Source: Sphingomonas sp.
GTDB lineage: Bacteria > Pseudomonadota > Alphaproteobacteria > Sphingomonadales > Sphingomonadaceae
Direction of reading: 5' to 3'
DNA length: 10,370 bases
Assembly (NCBI GenBank): GCA_013812805.1
Contig: JACCSV010000178.1
Span: 1-10,370, forward strand
Shown: piece after piece, positions 1 to 5,713 of the stretch
Numbering within the stretch: the first letter of the stretch is position 1
How the letters are laid out: each line of letters opens with the position of its first letter
Position numbers and translations under genes: made by a program
The notes under the pieces: generated by a model
The model's input: the letters and a program-made list of their open reading frames with translations, nothing else
The model's database searches: none
Told to the model about the DNA's origin: nothing

Positions 1-77
1 TGGCGCACCCAAGAGGATTCGAACCTCTGACCTCTGCCTTCGGAGGGCAGCGCTCTATCCAGCTGAGCTATGGGTGC
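1..77 (-). tRNA. tRNA-Arg, anticodon CCG
   Basis: Read on the minus strand, this folds as a complete tRNA cloverleaf. The 7-bp acceptor stem pairs GCACCCA (77-71) with TGGGTGC (11-5). The D arm contains AGCTCAGCTGGATAGAGC. The anticodon stem CTGCC/GGCAG encloses the loop CTCCGAA, giving anticodon CCG, which decodes the Arg codon CGG. The T arm is AGAGG-TTCGAAT-CCTCT. The discriminator is G, and the 3' CCA is encoded at bases 3-1. CGG is a frequent codon in GC-rich genomes. The gene lies 28 bp downstream of the PhaC-like gene on the same strand, so read-through from it is possible. Whether the tRNA has its own promoter cannot be settled by eye. Confidence 0.97.
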
Positions 78-87
78 CTGACGCGGG

Positions 88-115
88 ACTTAGCGATGGC
101 CGGCCCTAGCGGCAA
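88..115 (-). promoter_or_regulatory. Weak candidate promoter for tRNA-Arg
   Basis: On the minus strand, TTGCCG (115-110) is followed 16 nt later by CTAAGT (93-88) and then a GC-rich discriminator, CCCGCG, before the tRNA 5' end at 77. The -35 match is fair and the -10 match is poor. The GC-rich discriminator resembles those of stringently controlled stable-RNA promoters. The element overlaps the last codons of the PhaC-like gene. This is a guess from position and partial consensus only. Confidence 0.2.
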
Positions 116-1161
116 GCAGCGCCGAGAAACTCGGCGATCTTTGCGTGAAGCTCGGCGCGTCTGGACCCGACCACCATTCCGACATGTCCCGCGCCGATCT
201 GGACGCTGTCCCCCGCTGGGGAACTAGCGGCCGGCGTGATGCGGTCTTTGAGCGCGGTCACGTGGAGCAGCGGGACCCCCGGGCTGGCGGCGACGAGCTT
301 GCCGGCGACTCGCCATTCACCGCTTCCGGACAGGTCGCGGCCGAACAGATCCTCGATCAGCTCGCGCGCGGCTGGAAGGGGCAGGGGCTCGCCCTGGTTG
401 GCCCAATCCTCCAGAGTCACGAACCGGCGCGCCCGATCGCTGAGCGGCTCGAGCCTGGCGAAGCGGGCGAACTTGGCCACCGTTCGCTCGGGGTCGAGCG
501 ACCAGAACGCGCCCTGCAGCACCTCCATTGGCAGCGCGCCCATCTGTTCCGCGCCCGGACGAGCGGCGCTCCATAGCCGGGCGAGCGCGGCGCGCGCGTC
601 GTCGGGGTAGCCGGCAAAGCGCCACGGAGCCGCGATCGTGACCACCCGCTCGACCGGGGCGAGGTTGGCGGCGGCGATCGCCATCGTGCCGCCAAGGCAA
701 TAGCCGATCAGCGCCGGCGGCTGGTCGATTGTCCGAAGCAGCGGCACCAGCAGCTTCTCGACGTGGCCGCCGAGATCGAGCGACGATCGCTCCGCAGCCT
801 CACCCCAGTCGAGCAGCAACGCCCGCCGGCCCATCCGCGCTACCGCTGCAGCGAGCGACACATCCTCATCGAGGTCGAGAATTTCGGGCGGGTTGATCAG
901 CGACGGGACCAGCACTGCGGGGGCTCCGCTGCCGCCGCAATCGCGCAACTTCGCGGCGCCCGTTTCGGCCACCACCGGCCGCTCGGGCCGCACTTGCCGG
1001 CGCTCCGCCTGCTCGTACAGCGCTAGCCCCTGAAGCGCGGCTCGACCGAGCTCCGGGTCGCTTGCCGATGCATTCCGAACCAGCTCCAAGAACAACGGCA
1101 GAGGTCGCGGGGCGTGCCTTTGTTGCACTGCACTATCGGTGGGTGGTAGGCTGGGCTTCAC
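106..1161 (-). CDS. PhaC-like alpha/beta hydrolase (PHA synthase family, class III size)
   Basis: The 351-aa alpha/beta-hydrolase has the PHA-synthase version of the lipase box, GYCLGG at residues 153-158, which makes Cys155 the nucleophile. The likely catalytic partners are Asp306 in ALKDRITP and His326 in GAGHVG. Spacing and length resemble class III PhaC (about 355 aa) rather than class I PhaC (about 570-600 aa). The oxyanion-side motif PSLINPPEILDLD is at residues 86-98. Family members polymerise hydroxyacyl-CoA onto PHA. Class III enzymes normally need a PhaE partner, and none is visible here, so a thioesterase or other acyl-transfer role is also possible. The proposed start is a GTG at 1161 with GAGAG 9 nt upstream; a second in-frame GTG is at 1128. 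The gene is divergent from phaR, which supports a PHA role. Confidence 0.82.
   Translation of the reverse strand: MKPSLPPTDSAVQQRHAPRPLPLFLELVRNASASDPELGRAALQGLALYEQAERRQVRPERPVVAETGAAKLRDCGGSGAPAVLVPSLINPPEILDLDEDVSLAAAVARMGRRALLLDWGEAAERSSLDLGGHVEKLLVPLLRTIDQPPALIGYCLGGTMAIAAANLAPVERVVTIAAPWRFAGYPDDARAALARLWSAARPGAEQMGALPMEVLQGAFWSLDPERTVAKFARFARLEPLSDRARRFVTLEDWANQGEPLPLPAARELIEDLFGRDLSGSGEWRVAGKLVAASPGVPLLHVTALKDRITPAASSPAGDSVQIGAGHVGMVVGSRRAELHAKIAEFLGAACR
1119..1135. promoter_or_regulatory. Candidate PhaR operator in front of phaR
   Basis: The sequence TTTGTTGCACTGCACTA contains the TGC-N3-GCA core typical of operators reported for alphaproteobacterial PhaR proteins. It lies about 40 bp upstream of the phaR start and inside the first codons of the divergent PhaC-like gene, so a bound repressor could affect both genes. 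A near-identical element (TGTTGCACyGCA shared) precedes phaZ. PhaR autorepression is known in Paracoccus and Rhodobacter. The assignment here is by motif and position only. Confidence 0.55.
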
Positions 1162-1175
1162 GCGTTGGAGCTCTC

Positions 1176-1709
1176 ATGGCCAAGACATCGGGCAAGGTGA
1201 CGATCAAGAAATACGCCAACCGGCGGCTTTATGACACCGAAAGCTCGTCCTACATCACCCTCGACCGCCTTTCGGAAATGGTCCGCGAGGGGCGCGAGTT
1301 CGAAGTCGTCGATGCCAAGAGCGGCGACGACATCACCCGCCACGTGCTGACGCAGATCATCGTCGATGAAGAAGCGCGCGGCTCGACCATGCTTCCGGTC
1401 AATTTCCTGAAGCAATTGATCGGGCTTTACGGCAATTCGATGCAGGGTGTCGTGCCACAATATCTCGAAGCGGCGATGGACGCGTTCAAGCGCAACCAGC
1501 AGGCGATCGGCGATGCGTTCGGCGGCAATGCCTTCGCCGATATCGCCAAGCGCAACATGGCGCTGTTCGAGGATGCCAGCCGCGCCTTTACGCCTCCCGG
1601 CACGGCGCCCGCGGCGGCGGCAACGGCGGAGTCGCCGGACGACGAGATGGAGCAATTGCGCGCGGAGCTCGCCGCGCTCCAGGCCAAGGTCGATCGCCTG
1701 AGCAAATGA
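1176..1709 (+). CDS. phaR: Polyhydroxyalkanoate synthesis regulator PhaR
   Basis: The 177-aa protein has the PHB accumulation regulator DNA-binding domain at residues 7-66, including the family hallmark KKYANRRLYDTESSSYITL and then ITRHVLTQIIVDEE. The second PHB_acc segment follows (about 70-115, with LPVNFLKQLIGLYGNSMQ). An Ala/Pro linker leads to a C-terminal coiled-coil-like stretch (about 155-176, EMEQLRAELAALQAKVDRL). PhaR is a cytoplasmic repressor that senses PHA granules. It binds promoters of phasin, synthase and its own gene and is titrated away when polymer appears. The ATG at 1176 was chosen over an in-frame start at 1062 because GGAG sits 5 nt upstream and MAKTSGKVTIKKYANRR matches the usual N-terminus. 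The gene overlaps the next one by ATGA. Confidence 0.95.
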   Translation: MAKTSGKVTIKKYANRRLYDTESSSYITLDRLSEMVREGREFEVVDAKSGDDITRHVLTQIIVDEEARGSTMLPVNFLKQLIGLYGNSMQGVVPQYLEAAMDAFKRNQQAIGDAFGGNAFADIAKRNMALFEDASRAFTPPGTAPAAAATAESPDDEMEQLRAELAALQAKVDRLSK

Positions 1710-2179
1710 GGGTATCGCTGATTGCTCTGGCAGCGCTTGTCGCGCTCCCTGCTTCGTCTGCGTCGCTTGCGCAAATTGCGCAGCCGGGCGCGATCAGCGT
1801 CGAGGGCCTGACACCGCTCGCCGGCCGCTGGTCGTACCGCGCTTATCCGGGCGGCAGCGAAGCGACGTTCGCAAACGCCGGCGGCATTCGGCTGGCGATC
1901 CGCTGCAACCGTGTCGCGCGCTCCGTTTCGATCGTTCGCAGCGGAGTTCCGGCCGCCACACCGACCTTGTCGGTATTGACCACGTCCCTGTCCCGGACAG
2001 CGCCGGCCAGGTTCGCCGCGTCGCTGACCCTGACCGCCGACTTTGCGATCATGGACCCGTTGCTCGATGCGCTTTCGCTTAGCCGCGGGAAGTTCGCGAC
2101 CTTCGCGCTCGGTGCGCCGCTGACGGCCTATCCGACATCGGGCGAACCAAGCCGGGTAATCGAAGATTGCAGAAGCTGA
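1706..2179 (+). CDS. Small secreted protein of unknown function, coupled to phaR
   Basis: This 157-aa protein is not assigned to a family. A Sec-type signal peptide is clear: a short basic N-terminus, a hydrophobic core at residues 4-17 (SLIALAALVALPAS) and a likely cleavage site near SLA|Q at 22/23. The mature protein is periplasmic or secreted. It contains GRWSYRAYPGGSEATF at about 40-55 and two cysteines, Cys67 and Cys155, which could form a disulfide. The start codon overlaps the phaR stop (ATGA, 1706-1709), so translation is probably coupled and the gene is in the phaR operon. A periplasmic product beside a cytoplasmic PHA regulator does not reveal a shared function. No enzyme motif is visible. 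Confidence 0.75.
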   Translation: MRVSLIALAALVALPASSASLAQIAQPGAISVEGLTPLAGRWSYRAYPGGSEATFANAGGIRLAIRCNRVARSVSIVRSGVPAATPTLSVLTTSLSRTAPARFAASLTLTADFAIMDPLLDALSLSRGKFATFALGAPLTAYPTSGEPSRVIEDCRS

Positions 2180-2222
2180 GTTTCGCGCGTTTCGGGCTCC
2201 TGGCACCGGCGCGAAGTCAAAG

Positions 2223-2258
2223 AGAATTGCCGAAACAATTCTGCATTACAAGTCTTGT
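2223..2258. repeat. Two adjacent inverted repeats upstream of the first micro-ORF
   Basis: AGAATTG (2223-2229) and CAATTCT (2236-2242) form a 7-bp inverted repeat with a 6-nt spacer. ACAAG-T-CTTGT (2248-2258) is a second, nearly gapless 5-bp repeat 5 bp further on. The first could be a modest hairpin ending the phaR operon; no T-run follows it. The second has no loop and reads more like a protein-binding site. They fill the AT-richer gap between the secreted-protein gene and the micro-ORF unit and may be its promoter or operator region. Confidence 0.35.
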
Positions 2259-2303
2259 TCTTAATCGCGTCTCGATTCATCATCTCCCCAGCTTCAACAC
2301 AGC

Positions 2304-2318
2304 GAAAGGAGGTGATCC
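2304..2318 (+). promoter_or_regulatory. Extended Shine-Dalgarno fully complementary to the 16S 3' tail
   Basis: GAAAGGAGGTGATCC is an unbroken 15-nt reverse complement of the typical alphaproteobacterial 16S end (GGATCACCTCCTTTC). The GGAGG core sits 7 nt before the ATG at 2320, which is normal spacing, so it decides the start. Ordinary genes in this window show only 4-6 nt of complementarity. Confidence 0.85.
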
Positions 2319-2319
2319 G

Positions 2320-2376
2320 ATGTCTCATGGTTCAGCACAGAGGTCGGAGTATGTCGTTCGCGAGGTGAGCGCTTAA
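2320..2376 (+). CDS. Micro-ORF 1, 18 aa (MSH...VSA), unknown
   Basis: The peptide is MSHGSAQRSEYVVREVSA. It has no membrane segment and no recognised motif, and I do not know the family. Its reality rests on three observations: the 15-nt anti-Shine-Dalgarno complement at ideal spacing, the second copy at 8417-8485 in which the same elements recur, and the strong hairpin terminator about 50 nt after the stop. Shared with copy 2 are the upstream TTCAACA, GAAAGGAGGTG, ATGTCTCAT, an internal GTTCGC, GGTGAGCGC and GCTTAAACG around the stop. An in-frame extension upstream to about 2167 is open but lacks a ribosome-binding site. The unit could encode a tiny abundant protein, be a leader, or be an RNA acting through its ribosome-binding sequence. 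Confidence 0.6.
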   Translation: MSHGSAQRSEYVVREVSA

Positions 2377-2394
2377 ACGCTTTCCAATCGGGAA

Positions 2395-2414
2395 CGGCTG
2401 GACACTTCCGGCCG
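2395..2414 (+). repeat. Small hairpin between micro-ORF 1 and its terminator
   Basis: CGGCTGG (2395-2401) pairs with CCGGCCG (2408-2414) over 7 bp with one G-U, enclosing the loop ACACTT. It starts 18 nt after the micro-ORF stop. A comparable smaller hairpin sits at the same place in copy 2 (8495-8509), suggesting a structured 3' RNA. Confidence 0.5.
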
Positions 2415-2427
2415 CTGACCATGTTCG

Positions 2428-2459
2428 AGGGGATCGTCGCGACGGCGGCGGTCCCCTTT
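2428..2459 (+). terminator. Intrinsic terminator of the micro-ORF 1 unit
   Basis: AGGGGATCGTCGC (2428-2440) pairs with GCGGCGGTCCCCT (2445-2457) as a continuous 13-bp stem with two G-U pairs around the tetraloop GACG. TTT and then another T-containing stretch follow. With a start near 2290, the transcript would be about 170 nt and separate from the histone-like gene. Confidence 0.7.
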
Positions 2460-2500
2460 GACTTGTCCGCATCGACGCTTTGTGACGCGCAGATTGGCGC

Positions 2501-2517
2501 AAATCCGCCTCCTTTTC
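2501..2517 (+). promoter_or_regulatory. Anti-Shine-Dalgarno-like tract in the leader of the histone-like gene
   Basis: The leader contains CGCCTCCTTTTC (2506-2517), which resembles the 16S 3' end itself. CCTCCTTT (2508-2515) can pair perfectly with AAAGGAGG of micro-ORF 1, and CCTCC can pair with the GGAGG of the downstream gene's own ribosome-binding site (2575-2579). It may mask ribosome entry in cis, or it may be chance. There is no direct evidence of function. Confidence 0.3.
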
Positions 2518-2585
2518 GCGACCGCAACGGAACTGTTGCTTGTTTCATGTGTCTAAATGAAAGCGATCGAACAGGGAGGTTTGCA

Positions 2586-3500
2586 ATGGCGAAATCCAGT
2601 AGCCGCAAGTCGGGCTCGTCATCGGGCTCGCGTGGCTCCAACGAAACGACAGTCGACAAGATCACCAAAGCGGCGATGAGCAAGGAAATGCTCGCTGCCG
2701 GTCTTGCAGCGGCGGCAGCGGCGATCAGCGCTAGCCCGTCGGCGCGCAAGAAAATCCGCGACGCCGGAATGGACGCTGCGGATTCGGCGAGCCAGGCGGC
2801 GACCACCGTCGTGTCCAGTGCAACCCGGCTCGGATCGCTGATCGCCGAAGCGGTCGCCGAAGCGGCGCAGCGCGTATTGTCGGGAAAATGGTCCGACGAA
2901 AGTGGCTCGGGATCGAGCAGCGGCGGAGCGCGCCGTGCGTCGAGTTCGCGAAGCGCTTCCGGGGCGCGCAGCAGCGCCAGCAAGTCGCGTTCGACCGCAT
3001 CGCGCTCCAGCGCCAAGACGAGCGCAAGAAAGCCGAAGCGAGCGAAAAGCACCCGCTCCTCTACCACCGCCAGCACCGCAACTCGCTCGAGCGCCGCCAA
3101 GAGCCGCAGCACCGGTGGCGCGACGAAAACTGGCACGTCGACGCGCAAAACCGCGACGCGCAAGACCAGCACTCGCAAGACCCCGGCCGGTGCCACCAGC
3201 ACCCGCAAAAGCTCGACCGGCACCACCAGCACCCGCAAGAGTCCGGCTCGCAAGACCACCGCGCGCAAGACCACCGCGCGCAAGACCACCACGCGCAAGA
3301 CAACCGGCACTCGGTCGACCGCGGCTCGCTCGCCGCGCAGCAGCACTCGCGCCAGCACTTCGCCCAGTAGCGGCGGCAGCACCGGCAGCTCCAGCAGCCC
3401 AGGCGGGTCCGGCGGCACGAGTGGAAGCTCTAGTAGCGGGACCGGCAGCTCCGGTGGCGGTTCGGACGGATCCGGCGGCTCCGGCGGCAGCTCGAGCTAG
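2586..3500 (+). CDS. Ala-rich/histone-H1-like low-complexity protein, possible PHA-granule or nucleoid protein
   Basis: The 304-aa protein has three parts. Residues 1-20 are Ser/Gly/Lys-rich. Residues 23-99 are Ala-rich and helix-prone (ITKAAMSKEMLAAGLAAAAA onward to AEAAQRVL). Residues 115-260 are a basic Ser/Thr/Arg/Lys domain with TRKT and ARKTT repeats, and residues 261-304 are a Gly/Ser tail with few charges. The basic part resembles eukaryotic H1 tails and likely binds DNA. A hydrophobic/amphipathic helical part joined to an H1-like domain is the layout of the PHA-granule proteins PhaF (Pseudomonas) and PhaM (Ralstonia), and phaR is nearby. That function is inferred, not shown. The ATG at 2586 has GGGAGG 6 nt upstream; an in-frame start at 2421 falls in the preceding terminator. 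A strong terminator follows. Confidence 0.75.
   Translation: MAKSSSRKSGSSSGSRGSNETTVDKITKAAMSKEMLAAGLAAAAAAISASPSARKKIRDAGMDAADSASQAATTVVSSATRLGSLIAEAVAEAAQRVLSGKWSDESGSGSSSGGARRASSSRSASGARSSASKSRSTASRSSAKTSARKPKRAKSTRSSTTASTATRSSAAKSRSTGGATKTGTSTRKTATRKTSTRKTPAGATSTRKSSTGTTSTRKSPARKTTARKTTARKTTTRKTTGTRSTAARSPRSSTRASTSPSSGGSTGSSSSPGGSGGTSGSSSSGTGSSGGGSDGSGGSGGSSS
3246..3305 (+). repeat. Four tandem 15-bp repeats encoding (A/T)RKTT
   Basis: Units start at 3246, 3261, 3276 and 3291 and follow GCGCGCAAGACCACC with few changes, giving residues 221-240 of the histone-like protein as four RKTT pentapeptides. Near-identity at third codon positions points to recent slippage or unequal exchange, so length may vary between strains. 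Confidence 0.85.
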
Positions 3501-3520
3501 GCGAACTATCGTCACATTTG

Positions 3521-3554
3521 AAAAGGGCTGCCGGTACCGCTGGCGGCCCTTTTT
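3521..3554. terminator. Bidirectional terminator between the histone-like gene and the ABC exporter
   Basis: AAAAGGGCTGCC (3521-3532) pairs with GGCGGCCCTTTT (3542-3553) as a 12-bp stem with one G-U and a 9-nt loop. A five-T run (3550-3554) is on the plus strand, and the A-run of the 5' arm provides Ts on the minus strand. It sits 20 bp after the plus-strand stop and 4 bp beyond the minus-strand stop of the convergent ABC gene, so it can serve both. Confidence 0.9.
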
Positions 3555-3558
3555 GGCG

Positions 3559-5337
3559 CTAGGCGGCGCGATCTTCGAACTGCAGGCGCGCCAGGCTCGC
3601 GTATAAACCGCCGGCAGCGTTCAGTGACTGGTGCGTTCCCTCCTCGACGATCCGCCCGCCATCCATGACGATGATTCGGTCGGCGGCGCGGGTGGTTGCA
3701 AGCCGGTGGGCGATGACGATGGTGGTGCGCGTCTTCATCAGCCGCTCCAATGCTTCCTGCACCAGTTTCTCGCTATGCGCGTCGAGCGCCGACGTTGCTT
3801 CGTCGAGCAGCAGCAGCGGCGCGTCGCGAAGCAACGCCCTGGCGATGACGATCCGCTGGCGCTGCCCGCCCGACAGCCTAGCGCCGCCCTCGCCGAGGAA
3901 GCTGTCATAGCCATCGGGCATCAGGCCGAGGAATTCGTGTGCGTTCGCTGCCTTGGCCGCCGCGACGATCTCCTCGTCGGTCGCTTCCCAGCGGCCGTAG
4001 CGGATGTTGTCGCGGGCGCTGGCGGCGAAGATCACCGTTTCCTGCGGGACGAGCGCGATGCGCCTGCGGATTTGCGCGGGATCGGCATCGCGCAGGTCGA
4101 CGCCATCGAGCGTCACCCGTCCCTCCTGCGGGTCGTAAAAGCGCAGCGCCAGCTGGAACAATGTCGACTTGCCGGCGCCCGACGGTCCGACCACCGCGAC
4201 CGTCTCTCCTGGCGCAATGGCCAGCGACAGCTCGTGCATCGCTTTCTCGTCCGGCCGGGTCGGGTAACGGAAGCTGACCTTGTCGAAGACGAGTGCGCCT
4301 CGTGGCGGCTGCGGCAGCGGAACCGGCTGCTCGGGTGCCTTTATCTCGGGCCGGGCGACCATCAGCTCGTGCAGCCGCCCGGCTGCGCCGGAGCCGCGCA
4401 GAAGGTCGCCATAGACTTCGGTAAGCGCGCCGAACGCGCCGCCGACGAGCACGCCGGTGAAGACGAAAGCGGCGATCGACCCGCCGGTCATCCGCCCGGC
4501 CGCAACGTCGATCGCGCCTTCCCACAGGATCAGCACGATGGCGCTGAAGATCAAGGCGATCACCGTGAACGTCATCAGCGCCCGCAACGTGAAGCGGCGG
4601 CGAGCGACCTGGAACGCGCCCTGGACCGCACCGCCAAAGCGGTCGAGCTCGCGCTCTTGTTGGCCGAACGCCTGCACCACCTTCATCGCGCCCAGGGTTT
4701 CCGAAACCGTCGATCCGACGTCGGCGATTTGGTCCTGCGACGAGCGGCTGAGCGAGCGCACCCGCCGGCCGAACAGGACAATGGGTGCGAAGACGAACGG
4801 GATCCCGGCGACCAGCATCGCCGCCAGCTTGGGCGACAGCGCGAACAGATAGATGATCCCGCCGGTGCCGGTCGCAAGGTTGCGAAGGGCGATCGACACG
4901 CTCGACCCGATCACTTGCTCGAGGATGGCGGTGTCGGCGGTCAGCCGCGAGGCGATCTCCGACGGGCGGTTCTCCTCGAAAAAGCGGGGCGGCAGGGTCA
5001 GCAGGTTCTTCTGCACCGCGACGCGGATGTCGGCGACCGTGCGCTCGCCCAGCCAGGAGACGAAATAGAAGCGAAGCGCCGTCGCGAACGCGAGGACGAT
5101 GACGATCATCAGCAAATAGTGGAAAGCCTGGCCGACAGCGGCCTCGCTTGCACCCGCCTGGCCGAAGCCGCGGTCGATCACCCGCTTGAAGCCGTAGGGG
5201 ATGGCCAGCGTTGCTGCCGACGACAGGCACAGGAACAGGAAGGCGGCGGTGATCTGCTGCGGATATCTGGCCGCGGCTCGCCAGACGAGCCTCAGGTCGC
5301 CGATGCTTGCGCGCTGCTTTTCGTCGGTCCCCGCCAC
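3559..5337 (-). CDS. ABC exporter half-transporter, MsbA-like (fused membrane and ATPase domains)
   Basis: The 592-aa type IV ABC exporter subunit probably works as an inner-membrane homodimer. The N-terminal half (about 20-320) is the transmembrane domain, with hydrophobic segments near 31-50, 71-92, 155-190 and 255-305. The nucleotide-binding domain (about 348-585) has Walker A GPSGAGKST (384-392), the Q-loop glutamine (432), signature LSGGQ (488-492), Walker B LLLLDE (508-513) with the catalytic Glu513, and the H-loop His544. All ATPase residues are intact. Homologues export lipids such as lipid A precursors, or drugs and peptides; substrate cannot be read from sequence. The start is GTG with a weak purine stretch upstream. 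The 75-aa gene lies 90 bp upstream on the same strand, and a bidirectional terminator follows immediately. Confidence 0.93.
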   Translation of the reverse strand: MAGTDEKQRASIGDLRLVWRAAARYPQQITAAFLFLCLSSAATLAIPYGFKRVIDRGFGQAGASEAAVGQAFHYLLMIVIVLAFATALRFYFVSWLGERTVADIRVAVQKNLLTLPPRFFEENRPSEIASRLTADTAILEQVIGSSVSIALRNLATGTGGIIYLFALSPKLAAMLVAGIPFVFAPIVLFGRRVRSLSRSSQDQIADVGSTVSETLGAMKVVQAFGQQERELDRFGGAVQGAFQVARRRFTLRALMTFTVIALIFSAIVLILWEGAIDVAAGRMTGGSIAAFVFTGVLVGGAFGALTEVYGDLLRGSGAAGRLHELMVARPEIKAPEQPVPLPQPPRGALVFDKVSFRYPTRPDEKAMHELSLAIAPGETVAVVGPSGAGKSTLFQLALRFYDPQEGRVTLDGVDLRDADPAQIRRRIALVPQETVIFAASARDNIRYGRWEATDEEIVAAAKAANAHEFLGLMPDGYDSFLGEGGARLSGGQRQRIVIARALLRDAPLLLLDEATSALDAHSEKLVQEALERLMKTRTTIVIAHRLATTRAADRIIVMDGGRIVEEGTHQSLNAAGGLYASLARLQFEDRAA

Positions 5338-5427
5338 CGGCCCTGCCTAGCAGCGGCCGTCGTCCGCCTCAATCGAGCGCAATCGGGCAGGGGCCGGCTG
5401 TCGCGGGAGAGTTCGAGCCGCCCGAAC

Positions 5428-5655
5428 TCAGCCCAGCGCGTATTGGCGGTGACGCTGGAGGCTGACGTCGGGGTTCGCCAGCATGTAGTCCAGCCAGTGA
5501 GGCTGCGTTTGCGGCGATTGCACCGACCGGATCGAGTACCGCAGAGACAGCTCGTAATGGACCGCGGCGACTTTCGGATCCGTAGCCTGATCGCCTAGAG
5601 CCATCGCGTGAGCCGCTCGCTCGGCGTAGTATTTCTTGTCGTCCGGCTCGAACAT
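5428..5655 (-). CDS. Small conserved-type protein of unknown function (75 aa)
   Basis: This is a soluble 75-aa protein with no signal peptide. The core YYAERAAHAMALGDQATDPKVAAVHYELSLRYS (split near residues 9-41) is helical and resembles short sphingomonad proteins with a helix-turn-helix-like pair of amphipathic helices around an AA(V/I)HYEL motif. The resemblance is from memory and no function is known to me. The ATG at 5655 is preceded by a G-rich ribosome-binding region, GGGGACGGGG. It lies 90 bp upstream of the ABC exporter on the same strand and may share its transcript. The divergent Crp/Fnr gene begins 218 bp away. Confidence 0.72.
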   Translation of the reverse strand: MFEPDDKKYYAERAAHAMALGDQATDPKVAAVHYELSLRYSIRSVQSPQTQPHWLDYMLANPDVSLQRHRQYALG

Positions 5656-5713
5656 GGCCCCGTCCCCAACACTGTCTTGAGGGTTCGGCTTCGGCTCATT
5701 CGCCCACGCTAGT

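Noticed and set aside
2304..2318. Remnant or reverse copy of a 16S rRNA 3' end
   Set aside because: The match is limited to 15 nt, ends at the start codon and recurs with wobble changes at the second copy, which fits a ribosome-binding site rather than an rRNA fragment.
2167..2376. Longer in-frame version of micro-ORF 1 (69 aa)
   Set aside because: The upstream extension has no start signal, while the ATG at 2320 follows a 15-nt Shine-Dalgarno at ideal spacing, and the second copy has the same start.
2529..2555. General-stress (EcfG) promoter, GGAAC-N17-GTCT, before the histone-like gene
   Set aside because: The -35 part matches, but the -10 should be CGTT-like. One half alone is common by chance.
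3120..3305. CRISPR-like or other repeat array
   Set aside because: Repeats are contiguous 12-15 bp codon repeats without spacers, in frame inside a protein gene.
2294..3418. 374-codon minus-strand frame and other long frames across the histone-like gene
   Set aside because: They arise from repetitive codons of the basic domain read in other frames. The plus-strand frame at 2586 has a proper ribosome-binding site and a terminator after it.
3631..5598. 655-codon open frame on the plus strand, antisense to the ABC exporter
   Set aside because: Its translation is low-complexity and lacks any domain, while the opposite strand carries every ABC motif intact. It is a GC-rich shadow frame.
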